A stretch of 64,000 nt of DNA from Lachnospiraceae bacterium (lineage in GTDB: Bacteria > Bacillota > Clostridia > Lachnospirales > Lachnospiraceae), in assembly GCA_017395635.1 (NCBI GenBank), contig JAFQOE010000047.1, positions 62,001 through 126,000 of the forward strand, written 5' to 3'. Of this stretch, positions 36,476 to 46,350 are shown one piece after another. The first letter of the stretch is position 1. Every line of letters starts with the position of its first letter. Under the pieces are notes generated by a model that ran no database searches, had not been told where the DNA came from, and was given only the letters and a program-made list of their open reading frames with translations. A program made the translations under genes and the position numbers.

Positions 36476-37546
36476 CTAAAGTTTTTCTTTCCATTCCTTA
36501 ATCCATTCCAAATACTTAAATTTTTCTTGCTTAGTTGGTTCCAACATCATTCCTTCTGCCCACTCATTCCACGCATTAACGATTATCATATTATCATTTC
36601 TAATCAAATTTAAATATTTCATCACATGTTCCTTATCTGGCGGAGTAATAATATATCCTTTCACACCATGTCTAGGTGTATTATCCCAACCAAAAAAAAG
36701 ATTATGAAGTACTTTTTTATTATTACGATATCTTTTAATCATTATATCAAATAGAGCATTACCATCATATATTGTAATATCCTGATTTTTGCCTTTTATC
36801 GGACATGTTGTTTTAGTATTCTCTTTATATAGATAATCACTATAAAATTTGGCATGGTTCGGTTCACGCAAGCAAAACTGTTGTGAAATAGGCATAAAAA
36901 AAGTCTTTCCCGGATATATCGTCATTGCTGATTCAATAAGATACAATCCTTCAAATCCACATTCTCTACACCAATCATCAAATTTTTTGAACATCTTTGT
37001 TTTTCCTTTGAATCTTGGTTGAAAAACAAGAAAAACCGGTTTATTGTCTATTTTTTCATATCTATCATCTTGAAAAAAAGGTAAGAGATATTCAAAATGT
37101 TCTCTCCAATCATTTTCATCTCCATATGTTTGTTCTTGTAATACATTTTTTTTACCATCAATACTCTTATACCACGTATGATTAGCCCAACAAAAATAAT
37201 ATTTATGTTGAATTTCTTTCCACTTCAAAAAATTTTCTGCAGGTTTTTCCAACAACTTCTTTCCTTTAAAATAGTAATGATAATATACAAATCCGTCCAC
37301 ACCATATTGCTTAGCCAAATCTGTCTGCCATTTTACCGTTGCATAATCCAACAAACAATAATAATTATTATTTAACGGCTCCTGCGGTTGATGATGTCCA
37401 TCAAACAAAGATTTCGCATTTTTTGAATTTGTCCATTCTGTAAAACCATTTTCCCACCATGTATCATTCTCAGGAATTTGATGAAATTGTGGTAAATAAT
37501 ACGCAAACACCTTCAAATCAGATACCTCACTTTTATTATAGTTCAT
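36476..37546 (-). CDS. WbsX-family glycan synthesis protein (GH99-like)
   Basis: 356 residues with the WbsX pattern: [56 protein letters not shown] and a terminal [10 protein letters not shown]. WbsX proteins occur in O-antigen and capsule clusters and are called glycosyltransferases, although the fold is close to GH99 endo-acting glycoside hydrolases; the true reaction is unsettled. The start overlaps the previous glycosyltransferase by 4 nt (ATGA). Confidence 0.85.
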   Translation of the reverse strand: MNYNKSEVSDLKVFAYYLPQFHQIPENDTWWENGFTEWTNSKNAKSLFDGHHQPQEPLNNNYYCLLDYATVKWQTDLAKQYGVDGFVYYHYYFKGKKLLEKPAENFLKWKEIQHKYYFCWANHTWYKSIDGKKNVLQEQTYGDENDWREHFEYLLPFFQDDRYEKIDNKPVFLVFQPRFKGKTKMFKKFDDWCRECGFEGLYLIESAMTIYPGKTFFMPISQQFCLREPNHAKFYSDYLYKENTKTTCPIKGKNQDITIYDGNALFDIMIKRYRNNKKVLHNLFFGWDNTPRHGVKGYIITPPDKEHVMKYLNLIRNDNMIIVNAWNEWAEGMMLEPTKQEKFKYLEWIKEWKEKL

Positions 37547-38514
37547 CCAAAATTCTTATTTTGTTTGTACACCAACACAAACAACTTAAAACTAAAACAA
37601 ATAACCAATGCACTTCCCTTTAAATGCACTGCAACTCCTTTTGCCAAAAGATAATCTTTAATATTTCTTCTAAGAATCCCTTTAATCTCCGCCACCCGTT
37701 TGTAATCTATATTATTTCCTTTTATCATAGCGGTAAGAATCCCCATTAGCTCAAGTATATACTTAGCTTTCAACTCTCTTTTTTTATCAGGGTACATCTT
37801 AATATATCGCTCTACATACTGCTTAACAACTACCACACCATTTTCAAATTCTACAGTATAACCATTGTTTGAAACACTACTTTTTCTTTGGACATAATGA
37901 TACTTACACTCTGTGCCGCATATCATTCCATTACTATTACTAATTGCATCACATTCATAAACATAATCTTCACAAACTTTCAATTTTTCATCAAACATTA
38001 TGTTTTTTATACATTCTACTGCAAACAATTTGGTACATAGCCATGCGTTTGTATCTTTCCCAACATGAAATGCAGCTAACGAATCCGCAACACCTAAATA
38101 CTTATTATTCTTCATTGCAAATCCTACCGATGTCGATCCGGCTTCTGTTTCAAGCCATGCACCACATGAAACAATGAAGTACTGCGTTTGATTCAATAAT
38201 CCATGTAAATATTCATACATATCTGATTCAATCCAGTCATCCGCATCACAAAACGCCACATACTTACCCTTCACCAACGAAAGACCTATATTGCGTGCTT
38301 TCGACACACCTAAATTCCCCTGATGCACAACCTGAACTCTTTTATCTACTTTTGCATATTCATCACAAATCATCCCCGATTTATCGCTCGAACCATCATC
38401 AATCAGTATAATTTGTAAATTCTTATATGTCTGATTAATTATGCTATCTAAACATTTTACTAAATAATTTTCAACATTATATACTGGTATGATTATACTT
38501 ATTAAATCATTCAT
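37543..38514 (-). CDS. Glycosyltransferase family 2
   Basis: 323 residues, GT-A fold. [21 protein letters not shown] at the N-terminus, [20 protein letters not shown], and the metal-binding FCDADDWIE are all present, followed by [10 protein letters not shown] in the acceptor region. The typical length of capsule/O-antigen GT2 enzymes is about 300-340. Donor and acceptor cannot be told. It follows the RfbF-like gene by 27 nt. Confidence 0.9.
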   Translation of the reverse strand: MNDLISIIIPVYNVENYLVKCLDSIINQTYKNLQIILIDDGSSDKSGMICDEYAKVDKRVQVVHQGNLGVSKARNIGLSLVKGKYVAFCDADDWIESDMYEYLHGLLNQTQYFIVSCGAWLETEAGSTSVGFAMKNNKYLGVADSLAAFHVGKDTNAWLCTKLFAVECIKNIMFDEKLKVCEDYVYECDAISNSNGMICGTECKYHYVQRKSSVSNNGYTVEFENGVVVVKQYVERYIKMYPDKKRELKAKYILELMGILTAMIKGNNIDYKRVAEIKGILRRNIKDYLLAKGVAVHLKGSALVICFSFKLFVLVYKQNKNFG

Positions 38515-38541
38515 TATCTTCCATCTCTTCCAAACAATTAT

Positions 38542-39312
38542 TCACCACAATTTCCAAGGTGCTTCCCCACTGGCCCATTCATCTTCTAAGTAATCCTTAT
38601 CTCTCATGGTATCCATCGGATACCAAAAACCATCATGCTGATATGCTGCCATCTGACCTGCTTCCGTCAACTTTTCATACGGAACAGTTTCCAACATATA
38701 TTGCTCGTCCAGATACGCTGCCACTTCCGGATTGAACACTGCATATCCCGCATTAACATAGGCCTGTTCTATTTTCGCTTTTTCCTTAAATGTTGTTACT
38801 AATTGCTTCTCCTCATCAATCTGAATCGTTCCCCATCTACCGGCCGGTTTCGCAGCGGTAATGGTAACAATTTTCCCCATCTTTTTATGAAATTCTAACA
38901 ATTCAGGTATATTCACATCTGACACACCATCGCCATAGGTCATCATAAAAGGCTCATCTTTTGTATATTTTAATATCTGCCTAATTCTTCCCGCAGTCGG
39001 TGTATGTAATCCTGTATTCACAAGGGTTACTTTCCATGGCTCCGATGTATTCTGATGAATCGTTGTGTCATTATTCTTTAAATCTACAGTAATATCCGAT
39101 TCATTCATATAATAATCCATAAAATATTCTTTTATCATATGTCCTTTGTATCCACAACAGATAATAAAATCATTAAAACCATAGGAAGAATATATTTTCA
39201 TAATATGCCATAAAATTGGTCTTCCTCCAATCTCTATCATCGGTTTCGGACGTAAATGCGATTCTTCACTAATACGAGAACCCATTCCGCCTGCTAAAAT
39301 TACAACCTTCAT
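38542..39312 (-). CDS. rfbF: Glucose-1-phosphate cytidylyltransferase
   Basis: 256 residues. VVILAGGMGSRISEESHLRPKPMIEIGG (nucleotide-binding loop) and IYSSYGFNDFIICCGYKG, MTYGDGVSDVNI and GFWYPMDTMRDKDYLE define RfbF rather than RmlA. It makes CDP-glucose from CTP and glucose 1-phosphate, the first step to CDP-3,6-dideoxyhexoses. The dehydratase and 3-dehydrase genes that follow biochemically lie upstream in the same cluster. GGAGG stands 7 nt before ATG 39312. Confidence 0.95.
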   Translation of the reverse strand: MKVVILAGGMGSRISEESHLRPKPMIEIGGRPILWHIMKIYSSYGFNDFIICCGYKGHMIKEYFMDYYMNESDITVDLKNNDTTIHQNTSEPWKVTLVNTGLHTPTAGRIRQILKYTKDEPFMMTYGDGVSDVNIPELLEFHKKMGKIVTITAAKPAGRWGTIQIDEEKQLVTTFKEKAKIEQAYVNAGYAVFNPEVAAYLDEQYMLETVPYEKLTEAGQMAAYQHDGFWYPMDTMRDKDYLEDEWASGEAPWKLW

Positions 39313-39370
39313 GCTGATACCTCCTAATCACATGTCCAACATTCTCACAAACCACTTAACAGCATTCATG

Positions 39371-40318
39371 TTAACAATCTTTTTCATCAAAATTAAGTCT
39401 CTCTGATTCAATTACCAATGGTCGTTTCATAATCCTCTGATTAATGGTAATAATATACTCACCTAGCATCCCTATGAAAATCAATTGTACTGCACCAATA
39501 AAAAACATTCCTATTGTGACCGGTGCCATACCTGCAATAAATGATTCCCAAAATATTAATTTATATATCAAGTACACAACACCAAGCACTCCACTAATTA
39601 ACCCAAACAAAAAACCAAATAATGTACACAAACGTAAACCAATTTTAGTATAGGATGTAATGCTCAACATAGCTGCATCATACAATGTATACCAATTATT
39701 TTTGGTTTTTCCTGCTTTTCTTTTCGGCTGTAGATAAGGGATTTCCTTTCTCTCATAGCCTAATTCCGCTACAATACCCCTTAAAAACGGTTTTGGATCA
39801 TCCAATTGTCGCAACACTTCTACGAAACTCCTATCATATAACCCCGAACCGGTAAAATGTTCAATCTGATCCACTTCCGAAAACTTCTTAATGAATTTGT
39901 AATACAAACTTCTAAGTGCGTACACTATTTTATTTTCTTCACTATTCGTTTTAATACCAATTACAATCTTATAACCATTTTCCCATTCCTTTACATACTG
40001 TGGTATCAATTCAACCGGATCCTGAAAATCGCAAACCATAGTAATCACACAATCTCCCGTTGCTTGTAACATACCATAAAAAGGCGAATTAAATTGTCCA
40101 AAATTCTTCGCATTCAAAATTGCTTTTACCCTTTTATTTCTTTCACACATACCTTTTAGTAGCTCTCTTGTTCTATCAGTAGAATAATTATCAATAAATA
40201 TAACCTCATAATCATATTGGCTACATTTTTTCTGCAACACATCTATCACTGCAACACAGATTGGTTCTACATTATCTTCTTCATTATAACATGGTATTAA
40301 TACACTAATTTTTTTCAT
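39371..40318 (-). CDS. GtrB/DPM1-like polyprenyl-phosphate glycosyltransferase
   Basis: 315 residues: a GT2 catalytic domain (ISVLIPCYNEEDNVEPI; FIDNYSTDRT; VCDFQDPVELIP) with a C-terminal pair of transmembrane helices (LFGFLFGLISGVLGVVYLIY and VTIGMFFIGAVQLIFIGMLGEY). This layout is that of GtrB and ArnC-type enzymes, which load a sugar on undecaprenyl phosphate. In such systems a GT-C membrane enzyme uses the lipid-linked sugar outside the cell; a candidate is at 46337-48130. Its start overlaps the SDR gene by 14 nt. Confidence 0.88.
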   Translation of the reverse strand: MKKISVLIPCYNEEDNVEPICVAVIDVLQKKCSQYDYEVIFIDNYSTDRTRELLKGMCERNKRVKAILNAKNFGQFNSPFYGMLQATGDCVITMVCDFQDPVELIPQYVKEWENGYKIVIGIKTNSEENKIVYALRSLYYKFIKKFSEVDQIEHFTGSGLYDRSFVEVLRQLDDPKPFLRGIVAELGYERKEIPYLQPKRKAGKTKNNWYTLYDAAMLSITSYTKIGLRLCTLFGFLFGLISGVLGVVYLIYKLIFWESFIAGMAPVTIGMFFIGAVQLIFIGMLGEYIITINQRIMKRPLVIESERLNFDEKDC

Positions 40319-41231
40319 ATGAATCCTTCTCTCTCACCCATTTGATTGTTTCTTTTATTCCATCAATAAAGTTTGTCTTCACAGTAAATCCCGTATCTTT
40401 ACACAAATCCGATATATCTGCACACAAGTGCATGACTTGATCTTTTGAATATGGTATTTTCCCTATATCAACTTGCAAATCAGAGGATATAACATTACGT
40501 ATATCAATAATATAATCTCTTAATAGTCGTGTTTGTCCACTTCCTAAGCAATACACCTTTCCATCTTTTCCTTTTTCTGCAATTAAACACAACGCTTCTG
40601 CAGCATCATCACAGTACAAATAGTCCCATTCTTGCTCCCCTTTTGTAAACTCAGGAACTTCACCATTTAGCAATTTGTGAATCTCTGTCATAATCATCGT
40701 ATTGTCTCCATCATATGGACCAAATATGCTAAATATTCGTGACCATATAAAACGCATATTCAATTCATTACACAACACTTTCCCCATCTGTCCTGCACAT
40801 AATTTAGCAAAGCCATAACCTATCATAGGAAATGTAGGAGAATTGGGCGACAGCGGAACATCCGATGGGCCATACTCCGCCTGAGAACCTGCGCCTATAA
40901 AAGTATGACAGCCAACTCTTTTCGCAGCATGTATTGCATCCAACAAATATGTAACATTACGATTCTGCATATACATATCATTCCTTCCGGAACCGGAAGC
41001 TCCACACCACGCCAAATGAAACCATATATCATAACTCTCTTCTAATACTAAGGAATTATACTCGCTAATATCTTTTTCTATAATTTCAAGTAAGGGATGC
41101 TTCGGCAACCATTCTTTTCGAACAGATTGTGGATTCACAATTGCCAACACAAAAATATTATTCTTTATACATCGTCTTATTAATGCCATTCCAATTGTGC
41201 CGGTTGCACCAGTAATAATTACTTTGTTCAT
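40305..41231 (-). CDS. Extended SDR: NAD-dependent epimerase/dehydratase or reductase
   Basis: 308 residues with a Rossmann nucleotide loop (VIITGATGTIGMALI), an active-site region GAGSQAEYG and YGFAKLCAG (Tyr-xxx-Lys), and FSIFGPYDGDN. It is of the sugar-nucleotide epimerase type. Next to the ThDP carboligase it could do the job of YerF, the reductase that completes CDP-yersiniose after YerE, or be a 4-ketoreductase like RfbJ. AGGAG stands 6 nt before ATG 41231; the frame opens at 41252. Confidence 0.82.
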   Translation of the reverse strand: MNKVIITGATGTIGMALIRRCIKNNIFVLAIVNPQSVRKEWLPKHPLLEIIEKDISEYNSLVLEESYDIWFHLAWCGASGSGRNDMYMQNRNVTYLLDAIHAAKRVGCHTFIGAGSQAEYGPSDVPLSPNSPTFPMIGYGFAKLCAGQMGKVLCNELNMRFIWSRIFSIFGPYDGDNTMIMTEIHKLLNGEVPEFTKGEQEWDYLYCDDAAEALCLIAEKGKDGKVYCLGSGQTRLLRDYIIDIRNVISSDLQVDIGKIPYSKDQVMHLCADISDLCKDTGFTVKTNFIDGIKETIKWVREKDSYEKN

Positions 41232-41251
41232 CCCATTCTCCTTAATTTTCA

Positions 41252-43051
41252 CTACTTCATTTCATATAGTGGAATAATCATGTTACTTCTAAATTCTTCT
41301 TCCGGCAACGGAGGATTCAAATACTCCAATGGTAATGACTCCATCTGTCCGTCGCTTCGTTTGTAACTTACCTGTTTCGGAAAAACCGCCTGATCAATCG
41401 AAACCATAACTTCACATATTACAGGACCACTTTCTTCCAACACCCATCTAACCTTTTCAGCCAATTCTTCATTATAATCAATTCGAATATGCTTTAATTT
41501 ATATGCACCTGCAATATCTGAAATATTAGGAATAGATAGATTAGAATCCTCGTTACAAGCCACATAATGTTCTGCAAAAATATTCTTCTGCGTTCCTTTT
41601 ATCTGGGCATATCCTCTATTACTAAGCACAAATATCTTAATTGGCAACTGTAATCTGCGAATGGTTTCTAATTCTTGTATATTCATCTGGAAACCACCAT
41701 CCCCCTGTACAGATACTGTTCTTTTTCCATCACTTGCCAAACAAGCTCCTATTGTAGAAGGAAGACCATAGCCCATAGACGCAAGACCTTTTGTTGTGAA
41801 TACTCTCTGCCCACATTTCACACGAAATGTCTGCATGGATACATCAATGCAGCTTCCTGAGCTTCCAATTACAAAAATATCATCTTTAGTTAACTGATCT
41901 GACAATGTATCTAATAATGCATATGTATTCACATAATCCTGCTGGTTCCACTTATCTTTTGTCATAATTGGATATTTCTTTTTCAAGTTAGTTGCATATT
42001 CTATCCATGAAGAATAATCTTTCTTCTGTATTTTATCTTTTTGTCGTAACAACTCATCAAGAAATTCTTTAGCATCTGCACATATCTTAATGTCTGGTCT
42101 TACATTTACTTTATTGAGTTCATTTTCATCAATATCTACCATTATTTTCGTTGCGCATCTTGCGAAACCATCAAAATTATATCCCGTCTGTAACAAATTC
42201 AATCTTGTACCAATTGACAAAAAGAAATCCGAATTCTGTTGTACAAAATTCGCATATCTTTGACCTAATCCACCCGGTCTTCCGAAATAAAGAGGATAAT
42301 CTTCTTCTATCAAATCAATACCATTCCATGTTGTGACAATCGGAATCTTAAGTTCCTCTATCAGTTGTCTAAACTCTTTTATTCCATCTGCCATTCTGAT
42401 ACCATTTCCAGCCATAATAACCGGTCGTTCTGCTTTATTAAATGCTTCTATTACCTCACTGACTTTTTGTTTCAAATCAGTTGAGGATGGTAAAATAGAA
42501 GGTGAAAAACCTACAAGGTTGTTTTCGTCAATCATACTAGCTTGAATATCTAACGGAATATCAATCCAAACCGGACCTTTTCGACCATTCATCGCTTCGT
42601 ATAGTGCTCGATCAAGATGGTATTTAATACTCATTGGATCCGTAACCATTACTGCATATTTTGTAATAGGTTTCACTACCGAAATAATATCTAATTCCTG
42701 CATTCCCATCTGTCTCAAATGTTGATCACCAATCTGATCCGCTATCTTCACTTGCCCTGATAGAATCAGTACAGGTGTCGATTCAATATAAGCACCAGCT
42801 ACACCGGTAATTGCATTGGTTCCACCCGGACCAGTCGTAACCATAACTAATCCCAACCTGTTATTTACCCTTGCATATGCTTCTGCTGCAATTGCACATG
42901 CCTGTTCATGCAGACAACACACATACTGAATCTTCTCACTTTTCCCAAGAGAATCATTCAAGTGCATCGCACCACCACCAGGTATCATAAACATATGTCT
43001 AATATCCAATTGTTCTAAATATTTGATTACATAATCCGATAATTTTATCAA
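41252..43051 (-). CDS. Thiamin-diphosphate-dependent carboligase (acetolactate synthase-like, YerE-like context)
   Basis: 599 residues with the three-domain ThDP enzyme plan. CCLHEQACAIAAEAYARV has the catalytic Glu; the central domain is of the acetolactate synthase type (VIMAGNGIRMADG); the ThDP motif GDGGFQMNIQELETIRRLQLP continues to a conserved Asn. Acetolactate synthase catalytic subunits are this long, but the position in a CDP-dideoxysugar cluster points to YerE-like transfer of a two-carbon unit from a 2-oxoacid to a 4-keto sugar. TTG 43051 is the start, with GAGG 8 nt upstream. It ends one codon before the open frame of the SDR. Confidence 0.85.
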   Translation of the reverse strand: MIKLSDYVIKYLEQLDIRHMFMIPGGGAMHLNDSLGKSEKIQYVCCLHEQACAIAAEAYARVNNRLGLVMVTTGPGGTNAITGVAGAYIESTPVLILSGQVKIADQIGDQHLRQMGMQELDIISVVKPITKYAVMVTDPMSIKYHLDRALYEAMNGRKGPVWIDIPLDIQASMIDENNLVGFSPSILPSSTDLKQKVSEVIEAFNKAERPVIMAGNGIRMADGIKEFRQLIEELKIPIVTTWNGIDLIEEDYPLYFGRPGGLGQRYANFVQQNSDFFLSIGTRLNLLQTGYNFDGFARCATKIMVDIDENELNKVNVRPDIKICADAKEFLDELLRQKDKIQKKDYSSWIEYATNLKKKYPIMTKDKWNQQDYVNTYALLDTLSDQLTKDDIFVIGSSGSCIDVSMQTFRVKCGQRVFTTKGLASMGYGLPSTIGACLASDGKRTVSVQGDGGFQMNIQELETIRRLQLPIKIFVLSNRGYAQIKGTQKNIFAEHYVACNEDSNLSIPNISDIAGAYKLKHIRIDYNEELAEKVRWVLEESGPVICEVMVSIDQAVFPKQVSYKRSDGQMESLPLEYLNPPLPEEEFRSNMIIPLYEMK

Positions 43052-43069
43052 TATTACTACCTCAATTCT

Positions 43070-43891
43070 CTATTCTGCCACTGAAAACTCATGATATTTT
43101 ATAAGTTCCTCAATCAAATCATTTTTAATTGTAGTACTCTCATATCCACCCTTTACATCCATTTTACGAAGCAGATATTCCATCGTCAAATTACCATCTC
43201 TCCATTTTCCGCCTAAGCCCAAATGAGTTACATCCATATAATCTGCTCCTTGTTCAAGTGCCAAATCTGCCAATTCCTCCGCTGTTCCATTTTTGTCATG
43301 GAGATGAACACCAACCTTAATATTTTCATCGTGACAAAGTGCTATTGTATTAATTATATAGTCTTTTGTCATCACACTTTCTGTATCTGCAAATTCCACC
43401 GATTCCACACCCATTTCCTTTGCAAATCGAACAAATTCTTTATTTTTTTCCATCGTATTGTATCCAGCACTAGTATAATTGATAAAGACCTCATAACCAA
43501 GTTTTTTAGATAATTCAACATGCTCAGCCAAAACCAAAAAATCGGTTTCGTGTGAACGTGTAAGAATACGAATCGTATCAATAATACTCTCTTCTTTAGG
43601 CAATAATTCTGATAATGGGCGTTGTATATCCCTCATAGCAGATAATTTTGTAATATTTTTCACATTTTTAAATGTATCTTTGATTTCCTGATTCCTAATA
43701 CTACAATATCTAAAATTCCCTTTTCCCGGATCTGCCTCTTCGCTATGAAAAAAACCCAACTCTACATAATCAATACCTTTTCCCAAGGCAAATTTATATA
43801 CTTTTTTTGCAAATTCATCACTATAGTACCAGCCAGTCTGATAACCCACTTCCCTCAGTGTGCAATCAAAAATTCTGACATTATTAATCAT
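43070..43891 (-). CDS. DRE-TIM metallolyase (HMG-CoA lyase/4-hydroxy-2-oxovalerate aldolase-like)
   Basis: 273 residues, a TIM-barrel of the HMGL family. FDCTLREVGYQTGW carries the Asp/Arg/Glu (DRE) residues, YVELGFFHSEE and VEFADTESVM lie on central strands, and VGVHLHDKNGTAEELA supplies the metal-binding His pair. It lacks the C-terminal domain of DmpG aldolase (about 340 aa) and of isopropylmalate synthase. A carbon-carbon lyase or aldol role on a 2-oxoacid is plausible; the substrate is unknown. AGGAGG lies before ATG 43891, and the ThDP enzyme follows after 18 nt, so the two are likely partners. Confidence 0.82.
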   Translation of the reverse strand: MINNVRIFDCTLREVGYQTGWYYSDEFAKKVYKFALGKGIDYVELGFFHSEEADPGKGNFRYCSIRNQEIKDTFKNVKNITKLSAMRDIQRPLSELLPKEESIIDTIRILTRSHETDFLVLAEHVELSKKLGYEVFINYTSAGYNTMEKNKEFVRFAKEMGVESVEFADTESVMTKDYIINTIALCHDENIKVGVHLHDKNGTAEELADLALEQGADYMDVTHLGLGGKWRDGNLTMEYLLRKMDVKGGYESTTIKNDLIEELIKYHEFSVAE

Positions 43892-43943
43892 CTGTATTTC
43901 CTCCTGTTATCTTAATCCGATACAAATCGCTACCAGACTTTAG

Positions 43944-45287
43944 TTAAATCAATTCCGTCACTGCACTCTTCAACGTAGCAATCATATAGTCAAGCATTGT
44001 ATGATTCATACCCGGGTATACCCCAATCCAAAAGCTATGCTTCATAATATGATTAGTCACTTCCAAAGAACCAACCTGTCTATATCCTTTTCCGGTTAAT
44101 CTCATTTCATCAAAGCAAGGGTGTTTAATGAGATTGCCTGCAAACAACATTCTGGTTTGAACTCCATGACTCTCCAAATAGTCAACAACCCGATTGCGTT
44201 CAACCCCATCTTTACATGTAATCAAATAACCAAACCAGCTTGGATTCGAATCCTCACATGCCTTCGGTAATATGAATTTATCCTGCACTCCACTTAAGTG
44301 ACTTGTTAAGTAAGCAAAATGTTCACGTCTCTTTTCCACAAATTCAGGAATCTTTTCTAACTGTGCGCACCCAATTGCGGCCTGCATATCGGTTGCTTTC
44401 AAATTATACCCAAAATGCGAATACACATACTTATGATCATATCCTCTTGGCAATTCTCCATATTGTCCTTCATATCGATGTCCACACTGATTGTCAACAC
44501 CGGATGGACAACTGCAATCTCTACCCCAATCTCGCATAGAACGAATAATTTTGTGAAGTAAAGGATTGTTTGTATATACTGCTCCTCCTTCACCCATAGT
44601 CATATGATGTGGTGGATAAAAACTCGAAGTTCCAATGTCCCCAATTGTGCCTGTTTTATAAGCGACACCATTCAGTATATACTCTGAACCTAACGCATCA
44701 CAATTATCTTCAATCAACCATAGTTTGTGTTTATCACAAAACTCTTTTACCGTCTTCAAATCAAAAGGATTGCCTAAAGTATGTGCCAACATAATTGCCT
44801 TCGTCTTTGAAGAATATGCTTCTTCTAACATATTCACATCAATATTATATTGAGGAATTGTCACATCCACAAACACCGGAACTGCACCATACTGTATAAT
44901 CGGTGCCACCGTGGTCGGAAAACCACAAGCTACTGTAATGACTTCGTCTCCCGGTCTGATTTGTCTCTCTTTTAGCAATGGTGATGTCAAGGTCATAAAG
45001 CCTAACAAATTGGCAGAAGATCCCGAATTAACCAAGGAACAATATCGAATTCCAAGATACTTTGCTAATTTCTCTTCAAACTCTTTTGTGTATCTTCCGG
45101 AGGTCAACCAAAACTCTAACGAAGAATCCACAAGTTTCATCATTTCTTCCCTGTCATAGACACGCTTGGCATAAGCAATACGTTCTCCCATCTGATACTC
45201 ACTTTGATTATGAAATTTATCGCAGTATTCACCAGCTAATTCAACCACATATCGTCTTGCTTCTTCTTCTGTCATTTGTTCAAACAT
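43944..45287 (-). CDS. rfbH: CDP-6-deoxy-4-ketoglucose 3-dehydrase (E1)
   Basis: 447 residues of the DegT/AryC1 aminotransferase fold. At the Schiff-base position the sequence is FYPPHHMTMGEGGAVYT: a His replaces Lys, as in E1/RfbH, which uses PMP with a [2Fe-2S] cluster. The cluster cysteines are seen in DWGRDCSCPSGVDNQCGH. It dehydrates C3 of CDP-4-keto-6-deoxyglucose and needs a flavin-iron-sulfur reductase (E3), which I do not find here. Its start overlaps the rfbG stop by 8 nt, with GGGGGA upstream. Confidence 0.95.
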   Translation of the reverse strand: MFEQMTEEEARRYVVELAGEYCDKFHNQSEYQMGERIAYAKRVYDREEMMKLVDSSLEFWLTSGRYTKEFEEKLAKYLGIRYCSLVNSGSSANLLGFMTLTSPLLKERQIRPGDEVITVACGFPTTVAPIIQYGAVPVFVDVTIPQYNIDVNMLEEAYSSKTKAIMLAHTLGNPFDLKTVKEFCDKHKLWLIEDNCDALGSEYILNGVAYKTGTIGDIGTSSFYPPHHMTMGEGGAVYTNNPLLHKIIRSMRDWGRDCSCPSGVDNQCGHRYEGQYGELPRGYDHKYVYSHFGYNLKATDMQAAIGCAQLEKIPEFVEKRREHFAYLTSHLSGVQDKFILPKACEDSNPSWFGYLITCKDGVERNRVVDYLESHGVQTRMLFAGNLIKHPCFDEMRLTGKGYRQVGSLEVTNHIMKHSFWIGVYPGMNHTMLDYMIATLKSAVTELI

Positions 45288-46350
45288 TCAATAGTCCCCC
45301 AATCTGTCTATCCGTAACTTCTATCATATTCATACCGGTATAATATGCTTTATACCATTCCACCGTCTTTTGAACCGCCTCTTCCACTGTCCAAAATGGT
45401 TTCCAATCAAATGTATTCTTTAACTTCGTACAATCCAACTTCAAAAATCCTGCCTCATGCGGTCCACCGTCATGCTGATTCACCCACTTCACATCATCAC
45501 CCCAGTATTGACAGAACAAATCAGCCAACTCCCCTGTTGTGATACAACTCTCATCATCCGGACCCACATTATAGCTCCCCTGTTTACTTCTGTCTTCATA
45601 CTGCTCCTTCGCAATCAGCAAATATGTATATAAAGGTTCCAAAACATGCTGAAACGGTCGAATGGAATACGGATTACGCAATACAATATCCTTTCCTGCA
45701 ATGACAGCTCTGTAACAATCCGGAACAATTCGATCCTTCGCAAAATCTCCACCACCAATAACATTACCGGCTCTTGCGGTAGATACTGCAACATCCATTT
45801 CGCCTAAAAAAGAACGAACATAACTGTGCGTCACCAACTCTGAGCAGGATTTGCTATTAGAGTAAGGATCATTCCCATTCAAATACATGTCTTCCGTAAA
45901 CGGAATCTCTGTCTCATCATTTTGATACACCTTATCTGTTGTTACATTGACAAAAGAACGTACACAAGCATTCTTTCTTATGCACTCACATACATGTACC
46001 GTACCCATTACATTCGTCTCATAGGTATATAACGGATTCTGATAGGATTCCCTTACAATTGGTTGTGCGGCAAGATGAAATACTATTTCCGGCTGAAACT
46101 TCTCAAAAACCATACTCAATTCCTGAAAATCGCGTATATCACCTATATACGTATTCACAGATGAATTCTGTCCCAAAATCGTATAAAGTGCCGGAGTTGT
46201 TGGTGCCTCTAAACTATACCCTTGTACAATCGCTCCGAAACGCTGTAGCATCTGACACAACATAGCACCTTTAAAACCGGTATTTCCGGTCACAAATACC
46301 TTTTTATCCTTATAAAATTCGATTAGTGATTTTGCTTTATGGATTGACAA
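45280..46350 (-). CDS. rfbG: CDP-glucose 4,6-dehydratase
   Basis: 356 residues, extended SDR. VFVTGNTGFKGAMLCQML is the RfbG-type nucleotide loop; NVTTDKVYQNDE, YSNSKSCSELVTHSY (Tyr-xxx-Lys) and RAGNVIGGGDFAKDRIVPD are characteristic. It converts CDP-glucose to CDP-4-keto-6-deoxyglucose. The start is TTG 46350 with GGAGG 6 nt upstream. It overlaps the membrane glycosyltransferase gene by 14 nt and rfbH by 8 nt, forming a tight block. Confidence 0.95.
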   Translation of the reverse strand: MSIHKAKSLIEFYKDKKVFVTGNTGFKGAMLCQMLQRFGAIVQGYSLEAPTTPALYTILGQNSSVNTYIGDIRDFQELSMVFEKFQPEIVFHLAAQPIVRESYQNPLYTYETNVMGTVHVCECIRKNACVRSFVNVTTDKVYQNDETEIPFTEDMYLNGNDPYSNSKSCSELVTHSYVRSFLGEMDVAVSTARAGNVIGGGDFAKDRIVPDCYRAVIAGKDIVLRNPYSIRPFQHVLEPLYTYLLIAKEQYEDRSKQGSYNVGPDDESCITTGELADLFCQYWGDDVKWVNQHDGGPHEAGFLKLDCTKLKNTFDWKPFWTVEEAVQKTVEWYKAYYTGMNMIEVTDRQIGGLLNV

